DNA of 6,594 nt from Actinomycetota bacterium (GTDB lineage: Bacteria; Actinomycetota; Actinomycetes; Actinomycetales; Microbacteriaceae). Below are positions 1 through 6,195 of this stretch, one piece after another. The DNA lies in NCBI GenBank assembly GCA_009704605.1, contig WLDW01000050.1:1-6594 (forward strand), in the 5' to 3' direction. Under the pieces are notes generated by a model. That model was not told the DNA's origin. It worked only from the letters and a program-made list of their open reading frames with translations, and did not search any database. The first letter of the stretch is position 1, and each line of letters opens with the position of its first letter. A program made the position numbers and the translations under genes.

Positions 1-869
1 GCTTCGGCATCTGCTGAAGTGGCACCTTCTTGTGGGCCACCCGAGACCCAGCTTGCAAAGGATTCAGCTTGCAGCCTGAGGGCATCAAGTTGCGGTTTTT
101 CTCCAGTGGAAGGGGTCAAGATCTCAATTCTGGTGTGCTCCTTTGAGGTAAACACTTCAGCAGAGACTAAATCCCCACCCGGGTGGAATCTTCCCAGTGA
201 AACTAGACCAATAGCACCACCAGACATTTCCAAAATCGATTGAGTGCTATCTGTGTCGCCCTTGGAGTCTTCAGTTTGAGGAAAAATTGAAGTTTTTGTC
301 TTTACTACTTCTTGACCGGTGAGCCAACGAATCTGATCAATTTCGTGCACGGCCATGTCAACAAAGATGCCACCGCTTGCCAGGCGAAACTCTTTGCGAG
401 GAGGGGATTCGTCCCACTGGGAAGCATTTATGAAATGGACTTCACCAATCTCACCAGATGCAATCTTTCTGGCTACTTCTCTAAGCTCGGGAATAAATCT
501 GCGCCAGTAGGCAACTTGTAATTTGACCCCGTTTTTGATGCAGATTTCACCGGCTTGGCGAGCCTGATCTGAATTCAAACCGCATGGTTTCTCGGAAAGA
601 ATCGAGAGTCCCGTAGCGGCAATTTCACTTATTACCTTTAGGTGTTGATCTGTGGGGGCCGCGACCAGGATCCCATCTAATTTCTCGGCATCAACCATCT
701 GCTCTAAATTGGGATAGACCTTATAACCCAGGCTCCTAATTTTCTCAGCCGTTGATTCAAACGGTTCAACCACTGAAGTTACAGCCACTTGACTAGAAGT
801 CGAGAGTGCCCGCAGGTGCATCTGACCCATACGGCCACCGCCAACTAGTCCGAGCTTGAAATTGCTCAT
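1..869 (-). CDS. Gfo/Idh/MocA-family NAD-dependent dehydrogenase, inositol 2-dehydrogenase-like (C-terminus cut off)
   Basis: Probably oxidises a hydroxyl of a cyclitol or sugar with NAD in the cytoplasm. Translating from the ATG at 869 gives 289 complete residues with no stop before the window edge; family members are usually about 330-350 aa, so roughly 45-60 C-terminal residues are missing. The N-terminus is a Rossmann fold with the glycine motif GLVGGGRMG (residues 7-15). Glu35 at the end of the second strand suits NAD rather than NADP. The family EKP motif is at 93-95 (Lys94), followed by the GGIFVDMAVHEID segment (166-178), which supplies the usual Asp171 and His175 near the active site. 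The ATG overlaps the TAA stop of the upstream dehydratase-like gene (TAATG), so the two are likely translationally coupled. No strong ribosome site of its own is seen. The substrate is inferred from the neighbour: myo-inositol, scyllo-inositol or another sugar are all possible. Confidence 0.9.
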   Translation of the reverse strand, partial: MSNFKLGLVGGGRMGQMHLRALSTSSQVAVTSVVEPFESTAEKIRSLGYKVYPNLEQMVDAEKLDGILVAAPTDQHLKVISEIAATGLSILSEKPCGLNSDQARQAGEICIKNGVKLQVAYWRRFIPELREVARKIASGEIGEVHFINASQWDESPPRKEFRLASGGIFVDMAVHEIDQIRWLTGQEVVKTKTSIFPQTEDSKGDTDSTQSILEMSGGAIGLVSLGRFHPGGDLVSAEVFTSKEHTRIEILTPSTGEKPQLDALRLQAESFASWVSGGPQEGATSADAE

Positions 870-1801
870 TAGAGACCCAGCTTCGAAAGGATCTTGCGGT
901 TCTCGCGCTGATCTTCAGCGGCGCGCTGGAATCTAGCTGCGGTCTTGGGGAATATGTCCTGTTCGACAACCGCCCAACCCTGGAAGCCAAGCTTGTGCAT
1001 GTCTTCAACGAAAGTCTCTAGTTGTAGATCGCCTTGGCCCAAAATTGGGAAGATTTCCTGATCCCAGATTGCTGTGGTTGGGGCCTTGGCTTCGACTATC
1101 TTCTCAAAGCGGCTAAGGGTTGCATCCTTTATATGGATGTGGTTTATCCGGTCAAACCACTTGTTTAGAGCAGTAACCGGTTCACCGCCTCCAAGAAGGA
1201 AGTGGCCGGTATCCAAACACCAGCCGACATCGGAAACCGAAAGCATCTTTTCTATTTCTTCCGGTGCCTCCACAAACGTCCCGGTCTCATTGTGAAAAGT
1301 TGGCTCGTATCCGCGAGAGCGGCACCTATCGACAACGATTCGAAGCCCCTCACCGAATTTTTCCCAAGTAGCCTCATCATGGCCACTGGATGGATCGCGT
1401 CTTCCTGAGCCAGGGTTGGCATTTCGGAAAGGGCTTCCGTTGTCGGCAATGGTTGGGCGAGGTTGTGGGCCAGAAATATATGGCACAACCGCATCAAAGG
1501 TATCGAGCATGGCATCAAGATCTTTGAGGCTTTCAGCAAGCCTTGCCTTATCAGCAAAAGGAAACTCTAAGTAAGCACCGGCAAGGCCAAGATTGCGATC
1601 AGCCAGCCGCATTCCAAGTTCTTTTCCTAGACCCAGATAACCAACTGGCCCTAGGTCGATACCCTTGTATCCTGCCGATGAAACTTCATCAAGAATTGCG
1701 ATTCCATCTGGGGTATTTGGGTCAATTCCGACCGTGACCTCAAAGGCACCGTAGCTAACAGGCGCATTTGCCAGACTGATTCCAGGGCTTCGCTTAGTCA
1801 A
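869..1801 (-). CDS. IolE-like inosose dehydratase / sugar phosphate isomerase-epimerase family TIM barrel
   Basis: A 310-aa protein of the xylose-isomerase-like TIM-barrel superfamily, most like 2-keto-myo-inositol (inosose) dehydratase, which removes water from the ketone made by inositol dehydrogenase. Visible family features are PTFHNETGTF (167-176), WCLDTGHFLLGG (194-205, candidate metal ligands Asp197 and His200), NHIHIKD (220-226), LGQGDL (254-259) and GWAVVEQD (275-282, Glu280). These match the order of the metal and substrate segments in IolE. The start is a TTG at 1801-1799, chosen because a complete AGGAGGTG Shine-Dalgarno lies five bases upstream (1807-1814). It is the first gene of a two-gene operon with the dehydrogenase. 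No iolC, iolD or iolB homologue is inside the window, so the pathway could also serve another cyclitol or a ketosugar. The IolE-like fold is well supported; the exact substrate is not. Confidence 0.85.
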   Translation of the reverse strand: MTKRSPGISLANAPVSYGAFEVTVGIDPNTPDGIAILDEVSSAGYKGIDLGPVGYLGLGKELGMRLADRNLGLAGAYLEFPFADKARLAESLKDLDAMLDTFDAVVPYISGPQPRPTIADNGSPFRNANPGSGRRDPSSGHDEATWEKFGEGLRIVVDRCRSRGYEPTFHNETGTFVEAPEEIEKMLSVSDVGWCLDTGHFLLGGGEPVTALNKWFDRINHIHIKDATLSRFEKIVEAKAPTTAIWDQEIFPILGQGDLQLETFVEDMHKLGFQGWAVVEQDIFPKTAARFQRAAEDQRENRKILSKLGL

Positions 1802-1806
1802 CTAGA

Positions 1807-1814
1807 CACCTCCT
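1807..1814 (-). promoter_or_regulatory. Strong Shine-Dalgarno for the TTG start at 1801
   Basis: On the minus strand this reads AGGAGGTG, fully complementary to the 16S rRNA 3' end, with five bases to the TTG. It fixes the start of the IolE-like gene. Confidence 0.85.
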
Positions 1815-1834
1815 AGACAAATTGTATTTGGTCT
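1815..1834. promoter_or_regulatory. Candidate operator dyad over the operon's -10
   Basis: Outer arms AGAC/GTCT (1815-1818 and 1831-1834) and inner arms AAAT/ATTT (1819-1822 and 1826-1829) flank TGT, with G1830 bulged. The 8-bp dyad covers the -10 hexamer and the expected transcription start, which is where a LacI- or GntR-type repressor would act. That it binds a regulator is inference; no such regulator gene lies beside it in the window. Confidence 0.35.
1822..1827 (-). promoter_or_regulatory. Likely -10 element of the dehydratase-dehydrogenase operon
   Basis: Minus-strand TACAAT, a good sigma70/SigA -10 match. It would place transcription start near 1815, just ahead of the Shine-Dalgarno, giving a very short leader. 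No clear -35 is seen at 16-18 bases, which would suit an activated promoter or weak basal activity. Confidence 0.4.
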
Positions 1835-1846
1835 TTGAGGTTTGGC

Positions 1847-1876
1847 TAGGTCCACCTACATAGGGCAAAACCTATG
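1847..1876. repeat. Two abutting small palindromes in the divergent intergenic region
   Basis: TAGGT-CC-ACCTA (1847-1858) is directly followed by CATAGG-GCAAAA-CCTATG (1859-1876). Both are perfect in their 5- and 6-bp arms and they touch end to end. They lie midway between the operon start (1801) and the divergent lipoprotein start (1923), so they may be regulator sites for either gene. No T-tract follows, so a terminator is unlikely. Confidence 0.35.
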
Positions 1877-1879
1877 CCT

Positions 1880-1885
1880 TACTCT
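1880..1885 (+). promoter_or_regulatory. Possible -10 for the lipoprotein gene
   Basis: TACTCT fits a TANNNT -10 and would start transcription near 1892, about 30 bases ahead of the ATG. There is no good -35; the CATAGG/CCTATG palindrome lies where the spacer and -35 would be. Weak support. Confidence 0.2.
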
Positions 1886-1922
1886 AGAGATGAAGCGAAC
1901 ATGAGAGCACTGGGGGGTCCTT

Positions 1923-2930
1923 ATGCCAAAGTTGTTGAAGTTGTCTATCGCTGCCTGCACCGTCATTCTTCTTTCTGGCTGTTCAATTTCCCCAGACTCA
2001 ACCAATTCGACCCCAGCGTCGCCGGAGGCTAGCGAAGAAGCAATCGTTGAGCTCACCCAAGAACAAATCACCGAATTGATCACTTCTCTTCCAGAAGGCA
2101 AAACCCTGGAAGCGCTCAAAGCTCATTACATAGCAATCGATGAGGCTGCCAAGCAGCTCGAGCCGTTCGAGATTGAATACACCCTAGGACCAACAGCCGA
2201 TCCTGCCAGGGTCGAGAAGGTTGTGAATCAATTCTCGGAGAAGCTCAAGATGTATCAATTTCTAGGACTTGAGTCGCTAAATCAAGACTGGGTTTTGGCA
2301 AGTGAGAAAGATTACCAGTGGTGGGTGGATTTCCGATCCGCGCAGGATCCAAGCTTTCCTGTAGAGATGTGGAATGAGGAAAAAAACGAACTCGGGCACT
2401 GCAGGCTCAGAGCGGATATTTTCTGTGGTGCCGGTAACACTCTCAACGGCAAAAACTACCAGAACAATGTGGTTGGAACAGCTTTCACGAATCGTGGCAT
2501 TGATTATGTATCCAGGCACGAGGCAGCTCACTTTTACCAAGCAGTATTTGGTTACGGTGGCAGGTGCTGGATGGCTGAGGGCCAGGCAACTTTCTTTGAG
2601 ACTTATCTTGAATCAAGCTCGAGATATAGAGATGAGATCATCTCTGAACTAAGGGCGAGCAAAACCGATGTGGCAAAGCTATCCGAATCCGAGTTACTTG
2701 GGCTACTGACCAGCGATCAGATCTGCCAGGGAGACTCAAACATTGCCTACAATCTTGGGATGCTGGGCTATGAGTACCTATACATGAACTTCAGCTTCTT
2801 AGATGTTCACAACCTTCAGGTGCTAAGTAGCACTGAGGGCTGGGACGAAGCAGTATCTAAGGTGCTCGGGATTGAAGCTTCAGAGCTCAATGCTGCGCTA
2901 GCGGCATACATATTTGCCGAAACCAGATAG
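1923..2930 (+). CDS. Secreted lipoprotein with gluzincin-type metalloprotease motif
   Basis: A 335-aa protein not recognised as a named family. Residues 1-20 are a lipoprotein signal: a Lys-containing start, a hydrophobic stretch, and a lipobox LLSGC with Cys20 as the lipidated residue. A low-complexity Ser/Thr/Pro/Glu linker follows (21-45). HEAAH (199-203) and, 16 residues after its second His, WMAEGQATFFE (216-226) with Glu219 match the HExxH...W-x-x-E-G pattern of gluzincin/peptidase-MA-like zinc peptidases. His199 and His203 would be zinc ligands, Glu200 the general base and Glu219 the third ligand. Four cysteines in the exported part (160, 168, 215, 268) could form disulfides. The start is ATG 1923: the in-frame ATG at 1890 meets a stop four codons later, and the G-rich run at 1912-1917 is a weak ribosome site. 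It stands alone on the plus strand. Peptidase activity and substrate are inferred. Confidence 0.8.
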   Translation: MPKLLKLSIAACTVILLSGCSISPDSTNSTPASPEASEEAIVELTQEQITELITSLPEGKTLEALKAHYIAIDEAAKQLEPFEIEYTLGPTADPARVEKVVNQFSEKLKMYQFLGLESLNQDWVLASEKDYQWWVDFRSAQDPSFPVEMWNEEKNELGHCRLRADIFCGAGNTLNGKNYQNNVVGTAFTNRGIDYVSRHEAAHFYQAVFGYGGRCWMAEGQATFFETYLESSSRYRDEIISELRASKTDVAKLSESELLGLLTSDQICQGDSNIAYNLGMLGYEYLYMNFSFLDVHNLQVLSSTEGWDEAVSKVLGIEASELNAALAAYIFAETR

Positions 2931-2950
2931 GCAAGCTTATAGGTTCAGGC
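2916..2950. terminator. Possible hairpin between the convergent genes
   Basis: Arms 2916-2924 and 2942-2950 pair at 7 of 9 positions across the 14-base gap between the lipoprotein and hydrolase stops. The hairpin would serve both directions, but it is imperfect and has no U-tract, so the call is tentative. Confidence 0.2.
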
Positions 2951-3874
2951 CGAAAGTGCTGTTTCGAGCCAACTCTTTGCTTTAGCCAAGTAATCCTTGG
3001 CTAGATCTGACTCTGGAGCCAGACCTTCGAACGCGTGAGGCGCACCAGCAACTATATCAAGCTGGCATGAAACTCCTGCCGCAGATAGTTTGTTGGCATA
3101 AGCCTTGTCTTCTTCGAAGAACAGCTCAACATCGCCAACGCCTATCCAAGCTTTTGGTAATCCTTTGAAATCAGCCCTTCTAGATGGAGCTGCGTAGGCA
3201 GAGATTTGTTCTGTCCCGAAGCTGTTTCCAAGGTAGGATTTCCAGCCAACCAGGTTCATTTTGTTGTTCCAGACATAGTGATCTAGATCATCAAGAGACC
3301 GATCGCGAGCAGTTCGATCATCTAGCATGGGGCAAAATAGCCACTGGGCAACTGGTTGTGCGCCACCCTCGTCGTGAATTCGAAGCACTAATCCAGCAGC
3401 TAAGCCACCTCCGGCACTTTCGCCACCAATAGCAATTCGGTTGGCATCAATTCCTCTTTCAGAGAGATTTTCGTGCATCCATTTCCAGGCGCTGTGACAG
3501 TCATCAACTGGAGCAGGGTATGGGTGTTCTGGAGCGAGTCTGTAATCCGGAGAGACAATCAAGATATCGAGCTCTGCAGCAGTGCTAGCAAGTAGTGCAT
3601 CATCCATCGCGGGAGAACCGATCATCATTCCACCACCGTGAATGTAAAGCATGGCGGCACGAGTTTTTTGCCCAGCGGGAGTGTAAATTCTAAGTTTTAA
3701 ACCTCCAGCTGTTATTACCTGCTCAATTGTTATGCCAGCCGGAACCTTTGTCTTTGGAAGAAGCAACGGAAGCAAAGACCTGGTGATAACTCTTCCCAAA
3801 CCGCTGGTAACAGGCAGTTTGGGAAAGGAGGCGGTTGCTTTTCTAAGTGTTGGGTGAATTTGATTGATATCCAT
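2945..3874 (-). CDS. Alpha/beta hydrolase, hormone-sensitive-lipase (HSL) family esterase
   Basis: A 309-aa cytoplasmic serine hydrolase that probably cleaves short-chain carboxyl esters. It has the HSL-family oxyanion-hole motif HGGG (79-82), the conserved DYRLAPEHP block (110-118), the nucleophile elbow GESAGG (151-156, Ser153), the acidic residue in GVGDVELFFEE (Asp248), and the catalytic His280 in APHAFEG. Length and motif spacing are normal for the family, so the gene appears intact. The ATG at 3874 has an AGGAGA ribosome site six bases upstream (3881-3886). It lies 98 bases downstream of a TetR-family gene on the same strand, so control by that regulator is plausible. There is no signal peptide. 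The natural ester is unknown. Confidence 0.92.
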   Translation of the reverse strand: MDINQIHPTLRKATASFPKLPVTSGLGRVITRSLLPLLLPKTKVPAGITIEQVITAGGLKLRIYTPAGQKTRAAMLYIHGGGMMIGSPAMDDALLASTAAELDILIVSPDYRLAPEHPYPAPVDDCHSAWKWMHENLSERGIDANRIAIGGESAGGGLAAGLVLRIHDEGGAQPVAQWLFCPMLDDRTARDRSLDDLDHYVWNNKMNLVGWKSYLGNSFGTEQISAYAAPSRRADFKGLPKAWIGVGDVELFFEEDKAYANKLSAAGVSCQLDIVAGAPHAFEGLAPESDLAKDYLAKAKSWLETALSA

Positions 3875-3891
3875 GTTTTTTCTCCTAAACC

Positions 3892-3948
3892 AGCTAGCTC
3901 GGTTACCCTCGTTGCCTCAGGGTACCACCGAAGTTACGAGAAGCTAGC
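3892..3948. repeat. Nested inverted repeat upstream of the esterase gene
   Basis: Outer AGCTAGC copies (3892-3898 and 3942-3948) bracket an inner dyad. TCGGT-TACCCT (3899-3909) pairs with AGGGTA-CC-ACCGA (3919-3931), 11 bp with a two-base bulge and a nine-base loop. It lies between the regulator's stop and the esterase ribosome site. It could be an operator for the TetR-family protein or a hairpin in the leader of the transcript; there is no U-run for a classical terminator. Confidence 0.4.
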
Positions 3949-3972
3949 GCAAGAAGGGTCCCACTTATGGGG

Positions 3973-4734
3973 CTATTTGTGTCCTCTGGCAATTTCAACG
4001 ATATTGTCAACATGCAATTTCATTGCTAAATCTTCACTCAGCTTCGCCGTAAATTCTTTTCGCAAGTTAGTGGTGGGGATGTGAGAACCACTTCGCCACA
4101 TCATAATTCCATGGGACGCCCAGGCAATGCTTGCTGCCTCAAGTAGCTCTCTTGGGTGGCTCAACGTGTATTTGCCCTTTGGGTAGTTGGTCTTGTCAAA
4201 ATCTAGATCTGAGTTTTTGCCAGTTCGCATGTCAATTATCAGAGTTGCCAAAAACACTAGGTGGTATTCAAAGTCCTTCTGTAATTCGACTGAATAACCG
4301 TCATCAATCAGGTCTTTCACCGCTTTGGATAGAACTGGGTACTGGGAAAGCACGGTAACTGCCCGCATGTTTTCTGCCCACTCCAGGCACGCCTCAAGAT
4401 AGGCTCGCAATCGCTTCTCGGCATTTTTTGGAGCATTACGGGTAGCAGTCATGACTTTCTCTGACCAGCCTCGGTAGGCCCAGATAGAAGCTTCGGCAAT
4501 CAAGCCATCGCGAGAACCAAAGTAGTAGTTGATCATTGGGTGCTTTAGATTCAACAGGTCACACACAGCACCTGAGTTGAAATCAACCGGCCCGGTCTCA
4601 GTCATCTGATCTATTGAGGCAAGAATTATCAAATCTCTGGTGGAGATACTTGTCCCCAAGTCATCCGCTATTGCCTGCACCTCAGGGATCAGATCAACTG
4701 TGCTGTTTACAGTTTCGCGGGGCTTTCTAGACAT
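3973..4734 (-). CDS. TetR-family transcriptional regulator
   Basis: A 253-aa one-component regulator. The DNA-binding part lies at about residues 33-80: a first helix RDLIILASIDQMTETG, then the turn and recognition helix ending in the TetR hallmark HPMINYYFGSRDGLIAEA (65-82). The rest is an all-helical ligand and dimer domain without a recognisable ligand signature. At 253 aa it is longer than typical TetR proteins (about 190-220), with some 30 extra residues ahead of the first helix. The ATG at 4734 has an AGGAT six bases upstream (minus strand of 4741-4745). It precedes the esterase gene on the same strand, so it may regulate that gene and itself. TetR proteins usually repress, but the ligand and direction of control here are unknown. 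Confidence 0.85.
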   Translation of the reverse strand: MSRKPRETVNSTVDLIPEVQAIADDLGTSISTRDLIILASIDQMTETGPVDFNSGAVCDLLNLKHPMINYYFGSRDGLIAEASIWAYRGWSEKVMTATRNAPKNAEKRLRAYLEACLEWAENMRAVTVLSQYPVLSKAVKDLIDDGYSVELQKDFEYHLVFLATLIIDMRTGKNSDLDFDKTNYPKGKYTLSHPRELLEAASIAWASHGIMMWRSGSHIPTTNLRKEFTAKLSEDLAMKLHVDNIVEIARGHK

Positions 4735-4740
4735 AACTTA

Positions 4741-4746
4741 ATCCTA
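4741..4746 (-). promoter_or_regulatory. TAGGAT: ribosome site or -10 of the regulator gene
   Basis: Minus-strand TAGGAT lies six bases ahead of the ATG. It can be read as a weak AGGA ribosome site, or as a TANNNT -10 that starts a leaderless transcript at or near the ATG. The zinc-ribbon gene at 6500 has the same layout. The sequence alone cannot decide. Confidence 0.3.
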
Positions 4747-4866
4747 TTACAAGCAAAAACAAGACCTTCGGTTATCCCCACATTGGTTAGCTGAGCTGCG
4801 AAAGGAGGTTATCTAACAGAATTAAGTATCACGAGGCATCAAGCTAACTTTTTAATCACTGCAGTT

Positions 4867-4885
4867 CGCGCTAACCAACAGCGCG
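4867..4885 (-). terminator. Hairpin after the HEAAH membrane protein gene
   Basis: CGCGCT/AGCGCG arms (4867-4872, 4880-4885) with a seven-base loop, starting 13 bases past the stop codon. The stem is GC-rich, but only a few scattered Us follow on the minus strand, so it may be a weak intrinsic terminator or just an mRNA 3' end hairpin. Confidence 0.35.
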
Positions 4886-4898
4886 GTAACCTGCTTGA

Positions 4899-6032
4899 CT
4901 ACCAGATTGTTGCGGCAGCCTCGAGCTCACTCGGTGTGCAGCTACTGGTATAAACATTCGTCGAGTAACCAAGCTTCACGATGGTCGCACAATCCGCCAT
5001 GCGCTCAACCGCAATTGTTCCGACCAACCCGGTGTAACCCTCATTCGCGGTGATGATGTTCGAGCCATATTTTAACCACTGCCTAGCATGAGCTGCTTCG
5101 TGAACAAGTACTGAGATTCCTACGGTGTTTACATAAATGTCATATAGGGCTGGATCCAGCTCGATTCGTACTGGCGTTGAGTTGACGCCACCCACCCAAG
5201 CGCGACCGCAAACGTAGTAACCATCACACAAACCAGGAACCCAACTAATAAATGAGTTTGGCGCCAAAGCTGCGACGTAAGAGGTTATATAGGCGAGGTT
5301 CTCACCATCCTCAACTGGCGCTACCACTACTTCTTGAGCCGGTGGCGCTGGAGCTGAAGGTGCTGTGGATCCTCCAGAGTCCGTCAGGGTGCTAGTTGGC
5401 GCGATGGTTCTTGCGCGGGCAAGTCGCTCGGCTTCTTCCGCAGCTTCAGCTTCCGCCTTCTCAGCTGCAACTTCTTCTTGCTCTTGTTCCCAAAGTGCTT
5501 GTGCGACTTGGACCGAGGTTATCTTCTCGCCAAGCGAAACAATCTGGACAACAATCTTGCCCCAATCAGAAGAAACTGCATCGTTTACAGATTTCACCAA
5601 AGTTGCAATTGTCGTTCCAGAACTAGTTCCTTGGTCAATTTTTTGTCGTAGAGCCTTGACTGCAGCTTCCAGCTCGAGCAGCCTGGTTGTTTCCTTGACC
5701 CAAATCTCTTTAGCTTTTTCGATGTCAGCAACAAGCGCCTCTAGGTCTTTCCCGTCTGAGGTTTGACCAACCGCTTCGGTTGAAATTTCAAGAGCGTTTT
5801 GGATAGCAAGTTCTAAATCATCAAGGGTGGCGGAGACTTCTTCGACTCGCAGCTGAGCTAACTCAACCGCGAATTCAGCGTCGGCAGCTGCTGAGATCTG
5901 ACCCTGGATATAATTCTCGTTGGCGATCACACCAAGGCCTGAAAGCAAGATAACCACCGAAGTGATTGCTGTGATTGGCTGCCAGTGTCTTAGAAAAAAG
6001 GGCTTGTCTGCTTGTTTAGCTTTTCTTGGCAA
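4899..6032 (-). CDS. Membrane-anchored coiled-coil protein with C-terminal HEAAH metallopeptidase-like domain
   Basis: A 377-aa protein I cannot assign to a named family. Order of parts: a basic cytoplasmic N-terminus (1-17); one membrane span (about 18-36); a long Ala/Glu/Leu-rich, likely coiled-coil stretch (about 45-210, densest acidic/Ala run at 182-207); a Ser/Thr/Pro-rich linker (211-240); then a compact outer domain. That domain has VLVHEAAHARQW (308-319) with HEAAH at 311-315 and, 27 residues after the second His, ERMADC (343-348). This resembles the HExxH...ExxADC layout of neutral zinc metallopeptidases such as the YpfJ type, with Glu343 or Asp347 as the possible third ligand. Four outer cysteines (269, 275, 348, 365) may form disulfides. 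The TTG start (6032-6030) lies one base after the stop of the 51-aa gene; an in-frame stop lies upstream with no ATG between. Role and activity are inferred: perhaps cell-wall or surface-protein processing. Confidence 0.75.
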   Translation of the reverse strand: MPRKAKQADKPFFLRHWQPITAITSVVILLSGLGVIANENYIQGQISAAADAEFAVELAQLRVEEVSATLDDLELAIQNALEISTEAVGQTSDGKDLEALVADIEKAKEIWVKETTRLLELEAAVKALRQKIDQGTSSGTTIATLVKSVNDAVSSDWGKIVVQIVSLGEKITSVQVAQALWEQEQEEVAAEKAEAEAAEEAERLARARTIAPTSTLTDSGGSTAPSAPAPPAQEVVVAPVEDGENLAYITSYVAALAPNSFISWVPGLCDGYYVCGRAWVGGVNSTPVRIELDPALYDIYVNTVGISVLVHEAAHARQWLKYGSNIITANEGYTGLVGTIAVERMADCATIVKLGYSTNVYTSSCTPSELEAAATIW

Positions 6033-6033
6033 G

Positions 6034-6189
6034 CTACTGGCCTTTTGTGGCTGTGTTCTTCGATTCGCCGGAGAAGATTGTTGTTAGAGATAGGTGAACC
6101 ATCATGCCCATCAAGGCAATGATGCCAACCGAGCTAATGGCCATCAAAGCGGTGATTTCGTTCAATGTGAGAACTAGGTCGTGATCCAA
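6034..6189 (-). CDS. Small single-span membrane protein, 51 aa
   Basis: A short gene of unknown function. The TTG start at 6189-6187 has AAGGGG six bases upstream (6196-6201), and the frame runs 51 codons to TAG at 6034-6036. The product has an acidic start (MDHDL), one hydrophobic helix with many Met and Ile residues (about 12-39), and a polar, Lys-containing tail (41-51), so a single-pass protein is predicted. The stop is one base before the TTG of the 377-aa membrane protein, and the zinc-ribbon gene ends 35 bases upstream. This packing suggests a three-gene operon with coupled translation of the last two. It could be a partner or regulator of the large coiled-coil protein in the membrane, or a leader ORF that mainly sets its translation. 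No homology is claimed. Confidence 0.6.
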   Translation of the reverse strand: MDHDLVLTLNEITALMAISSVGIIALMGMMVHLSLTTIFSGESKNTATKGQ

Positions 6190-6195
6190 CTCATA

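Larger units (their letters stand above)
4735..4898. other. Intergenic region with repeated GTTAGC hexamers
   Basis: The longest gap in the window (164 bases), upstream of the TetR-family gene. It has TTGGTTAGC at 4783-4791 and its exact inverse GCTAACCAA at 4870-4878, plus GCTAAC at 4843-4848 and a perfect ACTGCAGT palindrome at 4858-4865. The regulator's promoter must lie here or nearer the gene. No gene was found. Confidence 0.35.

Noticed and set aside
312..521. A plus-strand open frame of 69 codons.
   Set aside because: It is antisense to the dehydrogenase, whose frame shows the full family motifs.
1252..1557. A minus-strand open frame of 101 codons.
   Set aside because: It lies out of frame inside the IolE-like gene, with no ribosome site or recognisable domain.
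1890..1904. A four-codon upstream ORF ahead of the lipoprotein gene (ATG AAG CGA ACA TGA).
   Set aside because: No ribosome site and no attenuator-like structure were seen; it most likely arises by chance. It was useful only to exclude an earlier start.
1901..2035. An out-of-frame ATG at 1901 opening a 44-codon frame into the lipoprotein gene.
   Set aside because: The frame overlaps the clear lipoprotein signal peptide, and its product has no recognisable feature.
4801..4808. A perfect AAAGGAGG ribosome-site sequence on the plus strand.
   Set aside because: No ATG, GTG or TTG follows at a usable distance, so it marks no gene that I can support.
5365..5766. A 133-codon plus-strand open frame rich in Ser and Ala.
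   Set aside because: It is antisense to the coiled-coil region of the 377-aa protein; the Ser/Ala/Thr-rich composition is what the complement of Glu/Ala/Leu codons gives, and no ribosome site or domain is seen.
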